A stretch of 64,000 bases of DNA, from NCBI RefSeq assembly GCF_029852145.1, contig NC_079975.1, forward strand, positions 7,192,001 through 7,256,000, in the 5' to 3' direction. This DNA is from Microplitis mediator. Taxonomy: Eukaryota > Arthropoda > Insecta > Hymenoptera > Braconidae. How positions within the stretch are numbered: position 1 is the first letter of the stretch; each line of letters begins with the position of its first letter. The position numbers and the translations under genes were made by a program. Shown piece by piece: positions 24,000 to 35,299 of the stretch. The notes beneath the pieces were generated by a model that was not told where the DNA came from, made no database searches, and was given only the letters and a program-made list of their open reading frames with translations.

Positions 24000-24442
24000 A
24001 AAAACTTTCATGTCAGTGAACTTGAAAAATTGAAACAATTCTGAACTTTAAGTTGAACATTTTTAGAACTGAAAACTTCTCAACTGGTGTAGGTTTTTCC
24101 GGCGCGATTTTTTTAAATTGCTGGCCAAAAATAATTTGATTTGACAATTTTTTGGACTTTTATTAGAATTTTTGGGAAGGTCAGTTTTTTTTTACTTTTT
24201 GAGTTCAAAAATAATCAAAAAAATGATTGTTTTGAACTAATTATGAAATTATGAACTCATAAAATTGTCAATTCAAATGATTTCGCTTAAAAAATTTCAA
24301 AAAAAAAATAGTAACCCTCAAAAAATGTCTACACTCGTATAAAATTTTCTCACTTCTAATTATTTGAAAGTACCAAAAATCTAAAACTCAAAATTCAGAA
24401 TTGTCTCAGTTTTGACAGTTCACTGTCAGAAAAATTTTTGCA
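24000..24442. mobile_element. Foldback element with AACAATTCTGAA arms
   Basis: Left arm TGTCAGTGAACTTG...ACAATTCTGAAC (24011 on) pairs with CAGAATTGTCTC...CAGTTCACTGTCAG (to 24429). Arms about 55 bp, diverged. Similar words recur at 63490-63760. Confidence 0.55.
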
Positions 24443-25149
24443 ACGAATTTTATTTACATGGATATATATATTATATATGTATGTATGTATAATGAAGGAA
24501 TTTTAAAATGCAATAAATTATGTCAGATTTGGGAGTTTAATTTTTTAAATAGATTTGTGATAGATTACTTTCATCGCGTTCTTTATTCTTTACATTAGTT
24601 AATTTTTTTTTCTACTGTTGACGTTGTTATGTTAGATCTTCAGTTATGTTTTTATTTGCACGGAGGCTCTTTATTTATTTGTTGGTCGGTTTCTTTCGGC
24701 GAGAGCGTCAGCGCCAGAGGGCTTGTGCATGTGTAATCCAGACGCATATTCGTCATCAGGAATTTGTGGAAGCCAGTACAGAGTGTGGAGTAGAGTGGAT
24801 GAGTTTGAGCGCGTTGGCCGGGCGTCCGGTCTATGACTCAGGAATGACCCTTGTTGAACTGAAAGTTGGCAGGCGCCGAAATGCATCTGTAGAAAAACCG
24901 CCCTTTCTCAAAGCAAAAGCATCGGCACCAGCGCTAACTTCTATCTTATTTTCACTTGTGTACGATCGTATGCATTTTTAGCTTTACCCAAAAATAAACT
25001 CTTTATGTACTTCCTTTTTTCACAGACTTTATCTTTGTGTTACACTCTACTCTTCATACATCAACGCTCATGATCATGATCATGATTTCCATTTCATTTT
25101 TTTATCTCTTTCTACGGATATGTAACGAGACTTTATATCTGACATTAAA
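24443..25149. other. Unique sequence, GC-richer at 24650-24930
   Basis: A 111-codon plus-strand frame (24646-24981) and an antisense 71-codon frame overlap here. Neither shows a domain, and the composition change alone explains them. Non-coding or unrecognised exon. Confidence 0.3.
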
Positions 25150-26133
25150 GTCAAATAAACGAAAATTTATTTTTAATTTTGGTGTTGACTGTTGGTTTGT
25201 TCGTACATTAGTGAGTATGTAAACACGATTTACTCTGGAATTTCTAATGAATTGACAAATTTTTTGCGTGAGCTCTAGATTATTGTAAAGCAAATCCCTG
25301 TAAAAAATTTATATTCGAACCCTTGTCACTTAATTTAAACTTATAAAATAATGAATTATTTGATAGTTTCGCGTGGGTAATTAGTACCTTTGTTTTAATT
25401 TTTTATGAAGCGTAAGCCATATAAAGTAATTAAAATTTTGTAATAGTCGTATGTCAATTAGCGATTGATAAAACAGAAATTTTGATCAATTAAAGAAAAA
25501 ATTTTTTGCGCACCGCGAACGCGAAGCGCAACTTTCGCGTTAAAATTTTTCGCTCATTTACTGACATTAAATCTCATTTATTATTTACATACTACACTAA
25601 TATAGAACAGCAAACCCACTTTTACACAGGGGACATTCTAATAAACGAGTCTCGCACAATTTAAGGTCAGTTTAATTGTTTATTCATAATGAAAACTTTA
25701 ATTTGTTTTTTATTTTCATTGAAGACTAGTCCGTTCGTATGTATGCGGCCACGGAATCTTCCGAAAGACTCAATAAATCGTCCTGGTTTTTTAAAAATTA
25801 TATTTAGATTTTTGTAGAAGAGAGCTCTACCCAACATGACTACTGTAATCCGTTTCGTTTAATTAAAATAAATATATCAAGTCTAAAACAGACGACTTGT
25901 TGCAATCTAAGCTGACATATTTATTTTTTTTGCTGTTTTTGCTTTCTACCGCACACTAGCAGCAGCATTGGCGTGGCAGTAGTACAAAAAATGGCGGCTT
26001 TTAAGAAAAAAAGGCGGGTCATTTAAAAAAATTTAATCACTCAAAAAATATCACAGATTCCTTCCTTGATATTTAAGTAAATCAGTATCAAATTAAACTA
26101 TTCTCAAATTATAATTAATTAGTACTTTCTTAT
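25150..26133 (-). repeat. Inverted duplication H, arm 2
   Basis: Reverse-complement copy of 3947-4930 with scattered substitutions and single-base indels. It keeps the GC-rich block, the 56-codon frame and the GCGCACCGCG segment. The outer boundary is sharp after TACTTTCTTATTA. Confidence 0.85.
25667..25837 (-). CDS. 56-residue open frame in duplicated segment H (arm 2)
   Basis: Same frame as 4248-4418 on the minus strand, beginning MLGRALFYKNLNIIFKKPGR. It differs by F to Y, Q to R, V to I and S to L, with the same start and stop. Preservation of start, length and basic character suggests constraint or recent duplication; the two cannot be separated by eye. Confidence 0.3.
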   Translation of the reverse strand: MLGRALFYKNLNIIFKKPGRFIESFGRFRGRIHTNGLVFNENKKQIKVFIMNKQLN

Positions 26134-26872
26134 TAAGTATCGAAGCCTTACATCATTAAAAAAAAAAATTAAAATCCAAAATCCTCATTGTGATCATTCA
26201 AAAATTAAAATTTATTTCGGCCAAGGTCCTGTGAGGTCTTTTTAAATTCTATATATTTTATCGTCTGTAGCTATTACAAAGTAAAACATGAGGATTACAT
26301 ATGCTGTAGATATTTATCCTGTATTTCAGTTGTCTATCACTTAGAGCGCGTGATATAAGTGAAGTTAATTTATATCAGCAAATATACATTACGGTCAAAG
26401 TATAAGTTTTAGGTCGTAAGTTTTACCATTGACTTATAGTGTAAGCTCGCGAATTTGGATCCTGTCCCAACACGTGACCATTCGCTAGAACCAGTAAATT
26501 CATCTTGCCGGACTAAACATTCTTATCTCAAATGTTTTATTCACATGACTTGTATTTTACAATGTAACCCCACATTATCCTCTGCGTTGTTACATGACCC
26601 ATAATTCCCCTCACTTCCCATCTAATGAATAAATTTTATTTATTCGCACTTTAACTTTGTTAAAATCAACCGAAGATTTACACTCCCATATTTTTTTAAT
26701 ATTTTCTACGTAATAAATTTATATGAAAATGAAAATAAAAATATAAGTGAAATATCATCATAAAATTATATCTGTGTATATCATAATTCATCTTATTTAA
26801 GAAATTAATAAAAATTAATTATCAACATTAATCTTTCAATTAAAATTATCTTTTAATATTTAAATTTTTTTA
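26134..26872. other. Unique AT-rich sequence
   Basis: 26340-26640 is slightly GC-richer, with an E-box-like CACGTGAC near 26470. No gene called. Confidence 0.3.
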
Positions 26873-27714
26873 GGACTGGAAAAATTTTTTTCTCGACTCA
26901 AAAATTTTTTCTTCCCTCCCCGCATGAAAATACCATATATGATAAATATATATGGAAAAATATATAATCAATATGGGACCATATAAGTGGCCAAAAACGA
27001 TATATATTTTCTTATATATAATGTAGTAAGTTTTAATATAATTAATTATATACGTAAGTTTATAAGTTAATACATGTATTATATATATTTATAATCTATA
27101 TTTATCATATATGTAAATTTATAAGTTAGCACATATATGTATTACATATATTGATAATTATATATGTAAATTTGTAAGCCAGCACACATGTATATATATA
27201 TTCTGAACACAATGTTTGAATCTTATAACAGAGAGAGGAAGACAGAAAAGAATAGATTTTATTTATTCTTACATATATGGGGAGACTTATATGGTTCTAT
27301 ATATCGAAAAATATACAAAAATTTATAAAGGTAAATACATGGTACATATATCGTGTCATATAATGATGAATTATATATGTATATATGTATTCTTATTTGT
27401 TTCCATGTATAAATAACATTTATTTTCGAATATATTATAATTATAAGTTTTCAAATATATAAATAATATATTTAAGTTATACGGAAATATATGAAATCAT
27501 ATAAGAGAAAACATATATAGAAATATAATAAAATCAGCCAAAATCTATATATACTTCTAAATAAGATTTCATGTATTGTCACATATATATTTATATCTGT
27601 AACATATATTTTTTAATATATGTTTACCATATATGATATTTTCATGCGGGTCACGATAATTTTCATTTTAAATTTATAATGCGAAAAATTTCTTGGGTAA
27701 GGAAAAAATTTTCT
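26873..27714. mobile_element. Family Q element split by element I
   Basis: Left part GGAAAAATTTTTTTCTCGAC, right part AAATTTCTTGGGTAAGGAAA, as in the Q copies at 14193 and 31844. Element I fills 26917-27650. Confidence 0.65.
26917..27650. mobile_element. Family I element nested in Q
   Basis: TIRs CCCCGCATGAAAATACCATA and TATGATATTTTCATGCGGG. The body is filled with ATATATG words and is very close to 54616-56153, including a frame starting MNLITERGRQKRIDF in both copies, which is probably not a gene. Confidence 0.88.
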
Positions 27715-28881
27715 ATTTAATTTATCAATTTATATTGAGCGGTTTAATTTCACTCCCATGGAAAGTGACCGGGTAATGAGTCTTTTACCTCAACAGAAAA
27801 TAAAAGAAAAATTTTCTTATAATTATTTAAATAGACGTTTAAAATGAATGTGGCGGATGCATTGACGTGTGTTTACGTGTGCATTATGTCGTCGAATGTA
27901 TATTACACATGCATATATATAATAGAGTATGGGAGTATATGTAGTAATATATAGGGATAGTGGCAGATGGGAGTCAGTGAGGAAAGAGAGCTTTATTGGG
28001 AGCGTCTGGCTCCGGTTGTAGTTTGCCCGTCCGTGACTACTACACACTCGAAGGTCCCTGGAACGTTGACCATGCGACTGTTAAAGGATTGCGCTCCTCA
28101 AGGTCACCTATTGAGTCGTCCACTGCACATATATACCATCCACTTTGCTACATATCATATCCCACACATTCTCATAACCAGCTTTTAAAACTTTTTATTT
28201 CTTTCCGCCCCAAAAAAATAAAGAAATAAAAAAATTTATCCCGCCGACAATCATCTAATCTTTATAAACTCGTAGCTCATAAAGAAATCTCCGTTGCATA
28301 ATTAAACCCGCAATTATAATAATTAATTACATTTTTAAGTAAAACTTTAATTTTTAAATCTAAATAGCAATTAAATATTTAAAATAATAATAAAATATAA
28401 TATATGAGGTAGTAAATAAAGACAACTTTAACTAGTTTATAACCAACAAAGTATTGTAAATTTATATATTATATATTTTTAGTCCAAAAATAAATAAAAA
28501 AAATAACATTTTTTTTAAGAGGGTGAGTTCAGGGTCTCGGTGACCCCGTAGCCTTCGACCAAACATATAAAGGCTAATACACTAAGAAGGAAAAATAATA
28601 ATAAAAAATACACTACACTAAGTGAAAAAAAAATTTATATATACATATATATATGTACAAATGAAAGTGAAACAAGAAGTAGGGATCTGAAAGATTGAGG
28701 TGGGAGTGAGGATATAATACAGTAAAAATAAATATATACATATGTATGATGGTATAGTAATGAATAATGATAATGATAATGATAATAATGATGGTAGTGA
28801 TGATGAAGGTAATGGGTGGGGACAAAAGCATTGGAAAGTGCGATGCAGCAGCTACGATGCAATTAGGCGAGTTATGCAGAA

Positions 28882-28889
28882 TGACGTCA
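28882..28889. promoter_or_regulatory. Perfect CRE palindrome TGACGTCA
   Basis: Full CREB/ATF consensus in a less AT-rich stretch, about 300 bp before a TATA-like and splice-donor arrangement. Binding is inferred from the motif only. Confidence 0.35.
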
Positions 28890-29170
28890 CACTTTGAGCC
28901 TGGGGTAACTGTGCTGAGTCAAGGACAAGAGGCCCCAAGGCCCTAATGCACCACGACTGAAGGTCCAATCTTATTCCCTACTGCTACATATTTTTTTTAT
29001 TTACTACCCTACTATATAACAACAACTGCAACTATTATGTACGACTACTAGCTATTACTACTTACTACTACTACTGCGGTTGCTGATGTATCTGGTGCTA
29101 GGCTATACTACGAAAATTAAAAACCTTTCCCTATATCAAACTATATATGTATATCGCGACTGGTATATGT

Positions 29171-29241
29171 GTATATATATGTTTTAAAGCAGTCGGTCGG
29201 CAGTCTTTCTTTGTTTTCGCGGATTCACGAGGGCTCAAGGT
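29171..29241 (+). promoter_or_regulatory. Candidate promoter and non-coding first exon
   Basis: A TATA-like GTATATATATG (29171) precedes GCAGTC initiator-like words at 29189 and 29200. A GC-rich stretch follows, ending CTCAAG before GTGAGT with GT at 29240-29241, a near-ideal donor. The exon would be about 40-50 bp without an ATG. TATA-like words are common in this DNA, so the donor and composition carry most of the weight. Confidence 0.25.
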
Positions 29242-29580
29242 GAGTGGCCCGACGTCTTTAGCTGTCTCTCTCTATGCCGACTGACTTACGTCATGGCCTG
29301 CAATGCCAGCCTGCATTTTGTTATTTCTTTTATCTTTCTGAGAATTACACTTTTTTCTATATTGGTTATAATGTCTTAAAGATATCCAGGGTCTCATGTG
29401 TACGTTTTGTATGCTGGTTAAATTATTTTAGTTGTCATAACTTTATGGCTGATAAATTTTTTTAAAAATAAAATATGCGCGGCATTAATTTATTGTTTTT
29501 TGAGATATAGATACTCGCTTATTAACTCACAATTATTTTTATTTAAATTAAAAATTTGATACGCGGACAAAAGAAGTCAC

Positions 29581-29685
29581 CAGAAAAAATTGATTTGTAA
29601 ATTTTTTTCGGCCCGAAAATATTTTTTTTTCAATTCGTAATGCAAAAAATTTCTTGGGACGAATAAAAATTTTGGCATTAAGGTA
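29581..29685. mobile_element. Family Q fragment
   Basis: AGAAAAAATTGATTTG, TTCGTAATGCAAAAAATT and TTTCTTGGGACGAA match the interior of other Q copies; ends decayed. Confidence 0.5.
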
Positions 29686-31585
29686 AAAATTCCTATACAC
29701 GCTCAGTACCATTAGGCGCTCACTTTAACTGTTTAAGGCGTTTTTTTATAATTTTTATAAAAAAAAAGTACAACTAAAAATATTATTATTGATAAATAAT
29801 TATTTGTGAATCGAAATATATTAAAATATGATGTATCAAATTATTTTATAATAGATTATAAATTTAAATTAAATGACTGTTTTCAAAATCGCGTAAAGCC
29901 GGGCATTTTTTACTTTAACGTTCATTCGTTAGATTAAATTTAGGCTACGTCAAATTTTTTAAGAATTGTTATAACTATATCTTATTAAATACATTTTTAA
30001 AATTCATGAAATTTTATATTATGAAAAAATAAAGTAGTATAATTTATAAATTATTTGTCCAAATCAATAAACTTATCATAGTTTAATTGATATTGTCTTT
30101 GAGCGACTATAGGGCCATGTGTTGGTCGAGTAATGGTACATCACAACTTTTAGTGAGCGACTATGGGTACACTCAAGGACCTTATTTAAAAAATTAATAA
30201 TAATTAATTATCAAGATTATTCTTCAAACTTAAATTTTATTCTAATACTCGAAACTTCAAAAAATAACTATAAAAAAAAATATGGTTTTTCATTTTATTT
30301 ATTAATTTATATTGAGTGATTTAATCTTACTCCAATGAAAAGTGAGCGGGTATAGGGACTTTTACCTTATATCAAAAAATCCTTTTTTCCTGTGCGCTTT
30401 TTTTTAACTCCGAGTGACAGAATGCGAATTTAGATAAAATTCGTATCTACTCCCGATTTTTTAGTCTAACATTTAAATGGCCCAAATTACCCCAGCTATC
30501 AATTTTATTTTCTCACAGAACTTAAAATAAAAACTCAATAAATTTTATTTTATAAAATATTTAACCCCTTACCAATCAACATTTTATAATAAATAAAATT
30601 AAAAAAAGTTAATAACCTAAAATGCGTCAATGTATTTTTGAATTGCATCATTTTAAAATTATAAATATTTTTATTATTTCAGTGCATGCGTCAATCGCGA
30701 AAAAAATATTTACTTATTAAAATATTACTACGACATTTATTTATTAGTTATAAAACAATTAATAACATCCTTATAATTATTATTTATTATCATTGTCAAT
30801 ATAATCTTTTTTTTGTGAATTTTTTTTTATTATTAAAATGATAATGCACCTCAGTGTGTACAGAGTCGCGGTCATTCGCGTAATATATCGTTCGTTAACC
30901 TTTATCATATATTGTTAAAATTTTTTTCTTTCTTCCTTTTCCTTTATTTCATTTATGTATACTATTCAGTATATATTTATCATACATTTATGTATATTTT
31001 TCTTTCGCGGAAAATATTTTAGTCACTAAGTAAATTTTATGACAATGGTATATTTTATTTAAAATATGTAAACAAGTTAAAAAATATGACAAAGAAAAAT
31101 CGAACTGGCCAAGCTAAATGACAGTAGTACACACACGCACACATGCGCACTACACAATAAATTATATGTCATATTTATATTAAAATGTTAATGTTTTTAA
31201 AGTTTTTTCACCTCTACGAATTCTGTGATATCAATTGTTTTTTTTTATTTTATTTATTTATTAACCATTATCATTACATGAGTGTATATTACATTTATAT
31301 TGAGACGCAGTTTTTAAAATGATAAGATATTTACTTAAAAACATCATAAATTTATTTAATCGTTTTATCAAAATTACATTTTTATTTCATAATTAATTCT
31401 TTTTTATTAGACGTAATTTAAGGGCATTCGCAGACAGTGCCTCCCACTTTTTTTAATTATTCATGACTTTCAGCTGTCATAATTGTGGTAAAAGTTGATT
31501 AATTAATTAATCAAACAAATATTTAAGTGTTAATTTAGTATAGGACGGCGTAGTTAAAATTTCGCGGGAGAGATTTGAAAAAAAT
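29686..31585. other. Unique AT-rich sequence with a P fragment
   Basis: 30400-30470 carries the right part of a P element (CTCCGAGTGACAGAATGCG, ATCTACTCCCGATTTTTT). The rest shows no gene or family. 30840-31150 holds a run of CA/AC-rich words near 31128. Confidence 0.35.
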
Positions 31586-31779
31586 TATGATACTGAAGTT
31601 AGTCGACGTCTAATAATTTTTAGATTTTTTTTTAAACAATAAGTTATAAAAAAAAAAACATTTGAAAAAATTGCACATGAAGTTTTTTAAATTCTCTACA
31701 TGTGCATTTTTTTTTTTTGTAATTTATTTGTTGAAAAAAAATCCGAAAATTACTAATTGGCTGCTAACTTTAGGATCTT
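31586..31779. mobile_element. Family A foldback MITE
   Basis: TATGATACTGAAGTTAGTCG to GCTAACTTTAGGATCTT, with AAAAAAAT at 31578-31585 and 31780-31787 as a low-complexity 8-bp duplication. Confidence 0.82.
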
Positions 31780-31843
31780 AAAAAAATGACTGATAGTTGT
31801 CATCAATTATTGTCATCAAATTTGGTACATAGATTTAAGCCTA

Positions 31844-32172
31844 CAGGATTAAAAAAAATTTCTTGGCTCAAAAATGATTTCTCGCTCCAAGAATTTTTTT
31901 TTTAAATTTATAATGCAAAAATTTTCTTGGGGCAAGTGAAAATTTTTTACGATCTGGAAATTAACAGACAATTCCAAATTTACGAATTTTTTTTTTTACA
32001 ATTTAATTAGAAAAAATATGCACATATAGAAAATTGAAAAACCTACAAGTGCAATTTTTTAAGATATTTTTTTTTATTAAATTGATCGTTTTTAAAAAAA
32101 ATCCAAAAATTTTTAAACGTCAGCTGACTTCAGATCATAATTTTTTGTGCCAAGAAATCCTTTTTTTCTGTG
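31844..32172. mobile_element. Family Q element split by family A
   Basis: Ends CAGGATTAAAAAAAATTTCT and AATCCTTTTTTTCTGTG between TA at 31842-31843 and 32173-32174. CCAAGAAATT words in both orientations. Confidence 0.8.
31949..32138. mobile_element. Family A element nested in Q
   Basis: ACGATCTGGAAATTAACAGA to CAGCTGACTTCAGATCAT. Perfect 8-bp repeats AATTTTTT at 31941-31948 and 32139-32146. Confidence 0.87.
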
Positions 32173-32530
32173 TACAAAATTTGACATTTTCACTTTCGAT
32201 ATTGACATGAAGATTCAACTGAAATTTATTTAACAAATTTTGTTTAACTCCGAATCTCAATCTATATCTTGGCAAAAATGTAACCACGTTTTCATTCTTT
32301 GAATTAATGTTTAACTTTTTTTTAATCAATTGATAAAACATTGATACGGCTACGGCAGTAAGGTCATTGAATAATTTTTAAAAGTGGGGTGGGGGTGGGG
32401 GTACTGTCTGAGAATGACCTTAATATAAATTAAATTTTTTTGACAACTAAAATTTATTAATATTTATAAAATTTTATTAAGGAAATAAATAATTTGTTTT
32501 AAGAGTAATAAAGTCTAGATGGACGTGGTA
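32173..32530. other. AT-rich sequence with a G-rich spot
   Basis: 32384-32401 has three runs of four or five G separated by T on the plus strand, one run short of a canonical quadruplex. No gene. Confidence 0.3.
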
Positions 32531-32536
32531 TTGAGT

Positions 32537-32644
32537 TAAACTTACGATGTGGCCAACCCAATTATACATTAACTCTCTGTAATGTCGGGTTGGCCATGAT
32601 CTGGCTGCTGCATGCAATAACACTCTTTTATAATCGTAAGTTTA
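32537..32644. other. Two-tier hairpin with GGCCAACCC arms
   Basis: Inner stem TGGCCAACCC (32550-32559) with GGGTTGGCCA (32587-32596), extended by CATTA/TAATG around an 8-base loop. Outer stem TAAACTTACGAT (32537-32548) with ATCGTAAGTTTA (32633-32644). The inner hairpin has precursor-microRNA-like size; the outer pair suggests a small TIR element instead. No mature microRNA recognised. Confidence 0.5.
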
Positions 32645-32659
32645 TGCAATTTAACTACG

Positions 32660-33181
32660 GTATTATGTTACATTCAAGGATATTCATTTATAAATATTTT
32701 ATTTTTTGTTTAATATATTATTTTTTTGACTTTATGTGACTGAAATTTGAAGATTTAATTTAAAAAAAAAAAACGACGTAGTCAATTTTTGAAAAATTTT
32801 TAAATGGGATATAGATAAAAAAAGATTTTGAATTCAAAGTTAAAAGCTCTATTCAACCCTCGATAATTTAGTTTACTCTATATTTAAATTTTAAAAGTTC
32901 AAATTTTCGAATCCACATTTACTCAATTTAAATTTCAAATAAATTTTTTTTCCCAAAATTATTAGCTCGGACTACGCTCGAGCCATCAATTCTCCAAATT
33001 TTCTCAAACCCCCAAATTTCAAAAAAAAATTATTGGTATCCTGTATTTTTTTTCTTAATAAAAAATATATCCGGTATAGTGTAGGGGTTATCAATAAAAA
33101 ATATATTTTTGAGCTCGAGCTTCAAAAACGTCAAGTAAAATATCTATGGTAGAGCGTAAAAGAAAAAAGAAAAAAACTACA
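32660..33181. other. Unique AT-rich sequence
   Basis: No gene or family recognised. Confidence 0.3.
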
Positions 33182-34000
33182 CACTGTTAAAATTTTTGGA
33201 CTCGATGCAGGGTACACGGAAAGAAATTTTTGGTAACCGTTCAAAGTACGTTTATGAAATATCATCCCATACCGTTATGGTAATGATTACTTGAAATTAT
33301 GGGATATAGGCCCATACTTTCTGGGAAAAGTTCCCATAAGTATGGGAACTATTCCCATCATTATGGTAACAGTTCCCATATCACATGTGAAAGAATTATG
33401 GTAATGATTACCATAATATTATGATAATGATTACCATAATATTATGGTTATGGTTACCATATATTATGGTAATCATTACCATAACATTATAGAAACCATT
33501 ACCATAATATTATAGGAACCATTACCATAACATTATAGAAACCATTACCATAATATATGGTCACCATTATCATAATAGATGGTAACCATTACCATAATAT
33601 TATAGGAACCATTACCATAACATTATAGAAACCATTACCATAACATTATGGTAATGATTACCATAATATATAGTAACCATAACCATAATATATGGTAACC
33701 ATAACCATAATATTATGGTAATCATTATCATAATGTTATGGTAATGGTTTCTATAACGTTATGGTAACGGTTACCATAATGGCAACCGTTACTATAATAT
33801 GTATGGGTGACGTACCTCTAATCAACGTTTCAAAAAAACCGGTTACCATGCATTATGGGAACCATTTCCATAATATATTGTAATTGTTACCATAAATTTC
33901 TCTCCGTGTCAATGACTCGGTGTTAAAATTTTGATGTGAAAATTACACTGCCGTGTAAAGTTCTCGGGCGATTTTTACACCAAAATTTCTTACATCAGTA
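33182..34000. mobile_element. Family R element split by element E
   Basis: Left CACTGTTAAAATTTTTGGAC; right end reads inwards TACTGATGTAAGAAATTTTG. The right half matches 37701-38059 (CCGTGTAAAGTTCT, TTTTTACACCAAAATTT). E occupies 33215-33908. Confidence 0.75.
33215..33908. mobile_element. Element E: TTATGGTAAT/ATTACCATAA-filled MITE
   Basis: TIRs CACGGAAAGAAATTTTTGGT and, inwards from the right, CACGGAGAGAAATTTATGGT. The approximately 694-bp body is made almost wholly of GGTAATNATTACC-type words in alternating orientation, roughly thirty of them. TA precedes; TC follows. No coding capacity. Confidence 0.85.
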
Positions 34001-35299
34001 CCAAGTCAATGTTTAATCTTTTATCATACTTAAATTCGATAAATAAATTAAAGTGAAACGGTAAAAATTGTATTGACGATTCAAAGAAAGTAGTTCAAAG
34101 TAATTTAAAAAATTAATTTATTATAAACATATATATGTATACACGTATAACTAGTGTATGTACTTGTATAATACGTATTATTACGGTTGATAATATTTAT
34201 GACCAAGTATTTGTTAAAATGTAATTACTTATTTCTTCTGGTTAACCACTGTCCCTAATAATCGTTCATCAGTAAAAATCACCGGCAACTATAAACTGTA
34301 GTCAAGTATCCATAAAAATTATATATATATAAATTTTTTTTTTTAACTATAAAATAAAAGAAATTTGTTTATTTTAAATAATTGTTTATTGCTTTATTTA
34401 ACACCGCGAGCTACTCAAGTGCTAAATGTGTTTAGACTCGGATATAATATTTGTAATTTTATTTTTCTGAGATAATTATAACATCTCTGAAGAATTGCAT
34501 CCGACATAAAGATAACTTACAAATCCTTATTTATTTTTTTTTTTTTATTACAGCACACTGTAGTAAGTAGTAATTACCACAGTGTCTGAGTAGTTTTAAA
34601 AGTCATTAGGTCATAAATTTATGGCACCATTATTTTTTTTTAAATTATTTACTTTTGTTTATCCAGTTTGCTCTTAAACTTTTTTTATTTAACCCTGAAA
34701 CGGAAAAGATTAAAATTTACTTTGAATAAGAATTCAAATTTGTTTCTTTTACAGGTGGAAAAATTTCGCATTCAAAATTATTATTTAATTAAAAAAAAAA
34801 AATATGTATGAAGTGATAAGAATGCAAATTTTTTTCTGTACATATTTTACGTAAGATATTGACTTTTACTTAAGTAATTATTTATACAATTATGTGCAGT
34901 AATCACACGTATGTATCGCGTAAGAATGTTATCATCTTTTGATTTTGAACAGACATGCTCACAAAAGAGGAATGCGTAGAACATCAGCACGCGATTCTGC
35001 TTTCTTTCGTTTTATTGTATTAGTTTTTTTTTCCTAATTAACAATTTTCCTTTCGAGTCATTTATTTTAATATAGACAACTTGTTTAAGCCACTAGTATT
35101 TTATCTTATTTTAGTTCATCTTAATAAGCGGGCCGTCATCAGCACAAAAAAAAAAACTCAGGAAATTTAATTTCCATTCCCATGAGGTCTTTTTTTTCTG
35201 TTCAAAAGAAGATGAGTTTAAAAAGTAGAAATGTTTTACTTCCAGAAATTTTCTTTATTAATATTTTTGTGAATCATATGTTGGACCTAAATGCCAGCA
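34001..35299. other. Unique AT-rich sequence
   Basis: No gene. Slightly GC-richer patches at 34900-35010. Confidence 0.3.

Larger units (their letters stand above)
27715..29580. other. Repeat-poor unique region with promoter-like signals
   Basis: 27960-28160 and 28860-29290 are GC-richer than usual. A degenerate (GATAAT)n lies at 28766-28815. CRE, TATA-like and donor signals are described separately. Two overlapping frames at 27967-28229 show no domain. Confidence 0.35.

Noticed and set aside
24706..24722. CTCF-like word GCGCCAGAGGGC
   Set aside because: Only a partial match to the insect consensus; chance hit likely.
24646..24981. 111-codon frame in a GC-richer pocket
   Set aside because: No domain, antisense frame also open, no clear splice context. 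Kept only as a pocket.
27216..27416. Frame MNLITERGRQKRIDF... repeated at 54959
   Set aside because: It is shared because both lie in element I; the copies diverge with different ends, and the rest of the element is non-coding.
32384..32401. G-quadruplex
   Set aside because: Three G-runs rather than four; not canonical.
33215..33908. CRISPR-like or satellite array
   Set aside because: Repeats alternate in orientation and vary in spacing, with no unique spacers; TIRs mark it as a MITE.
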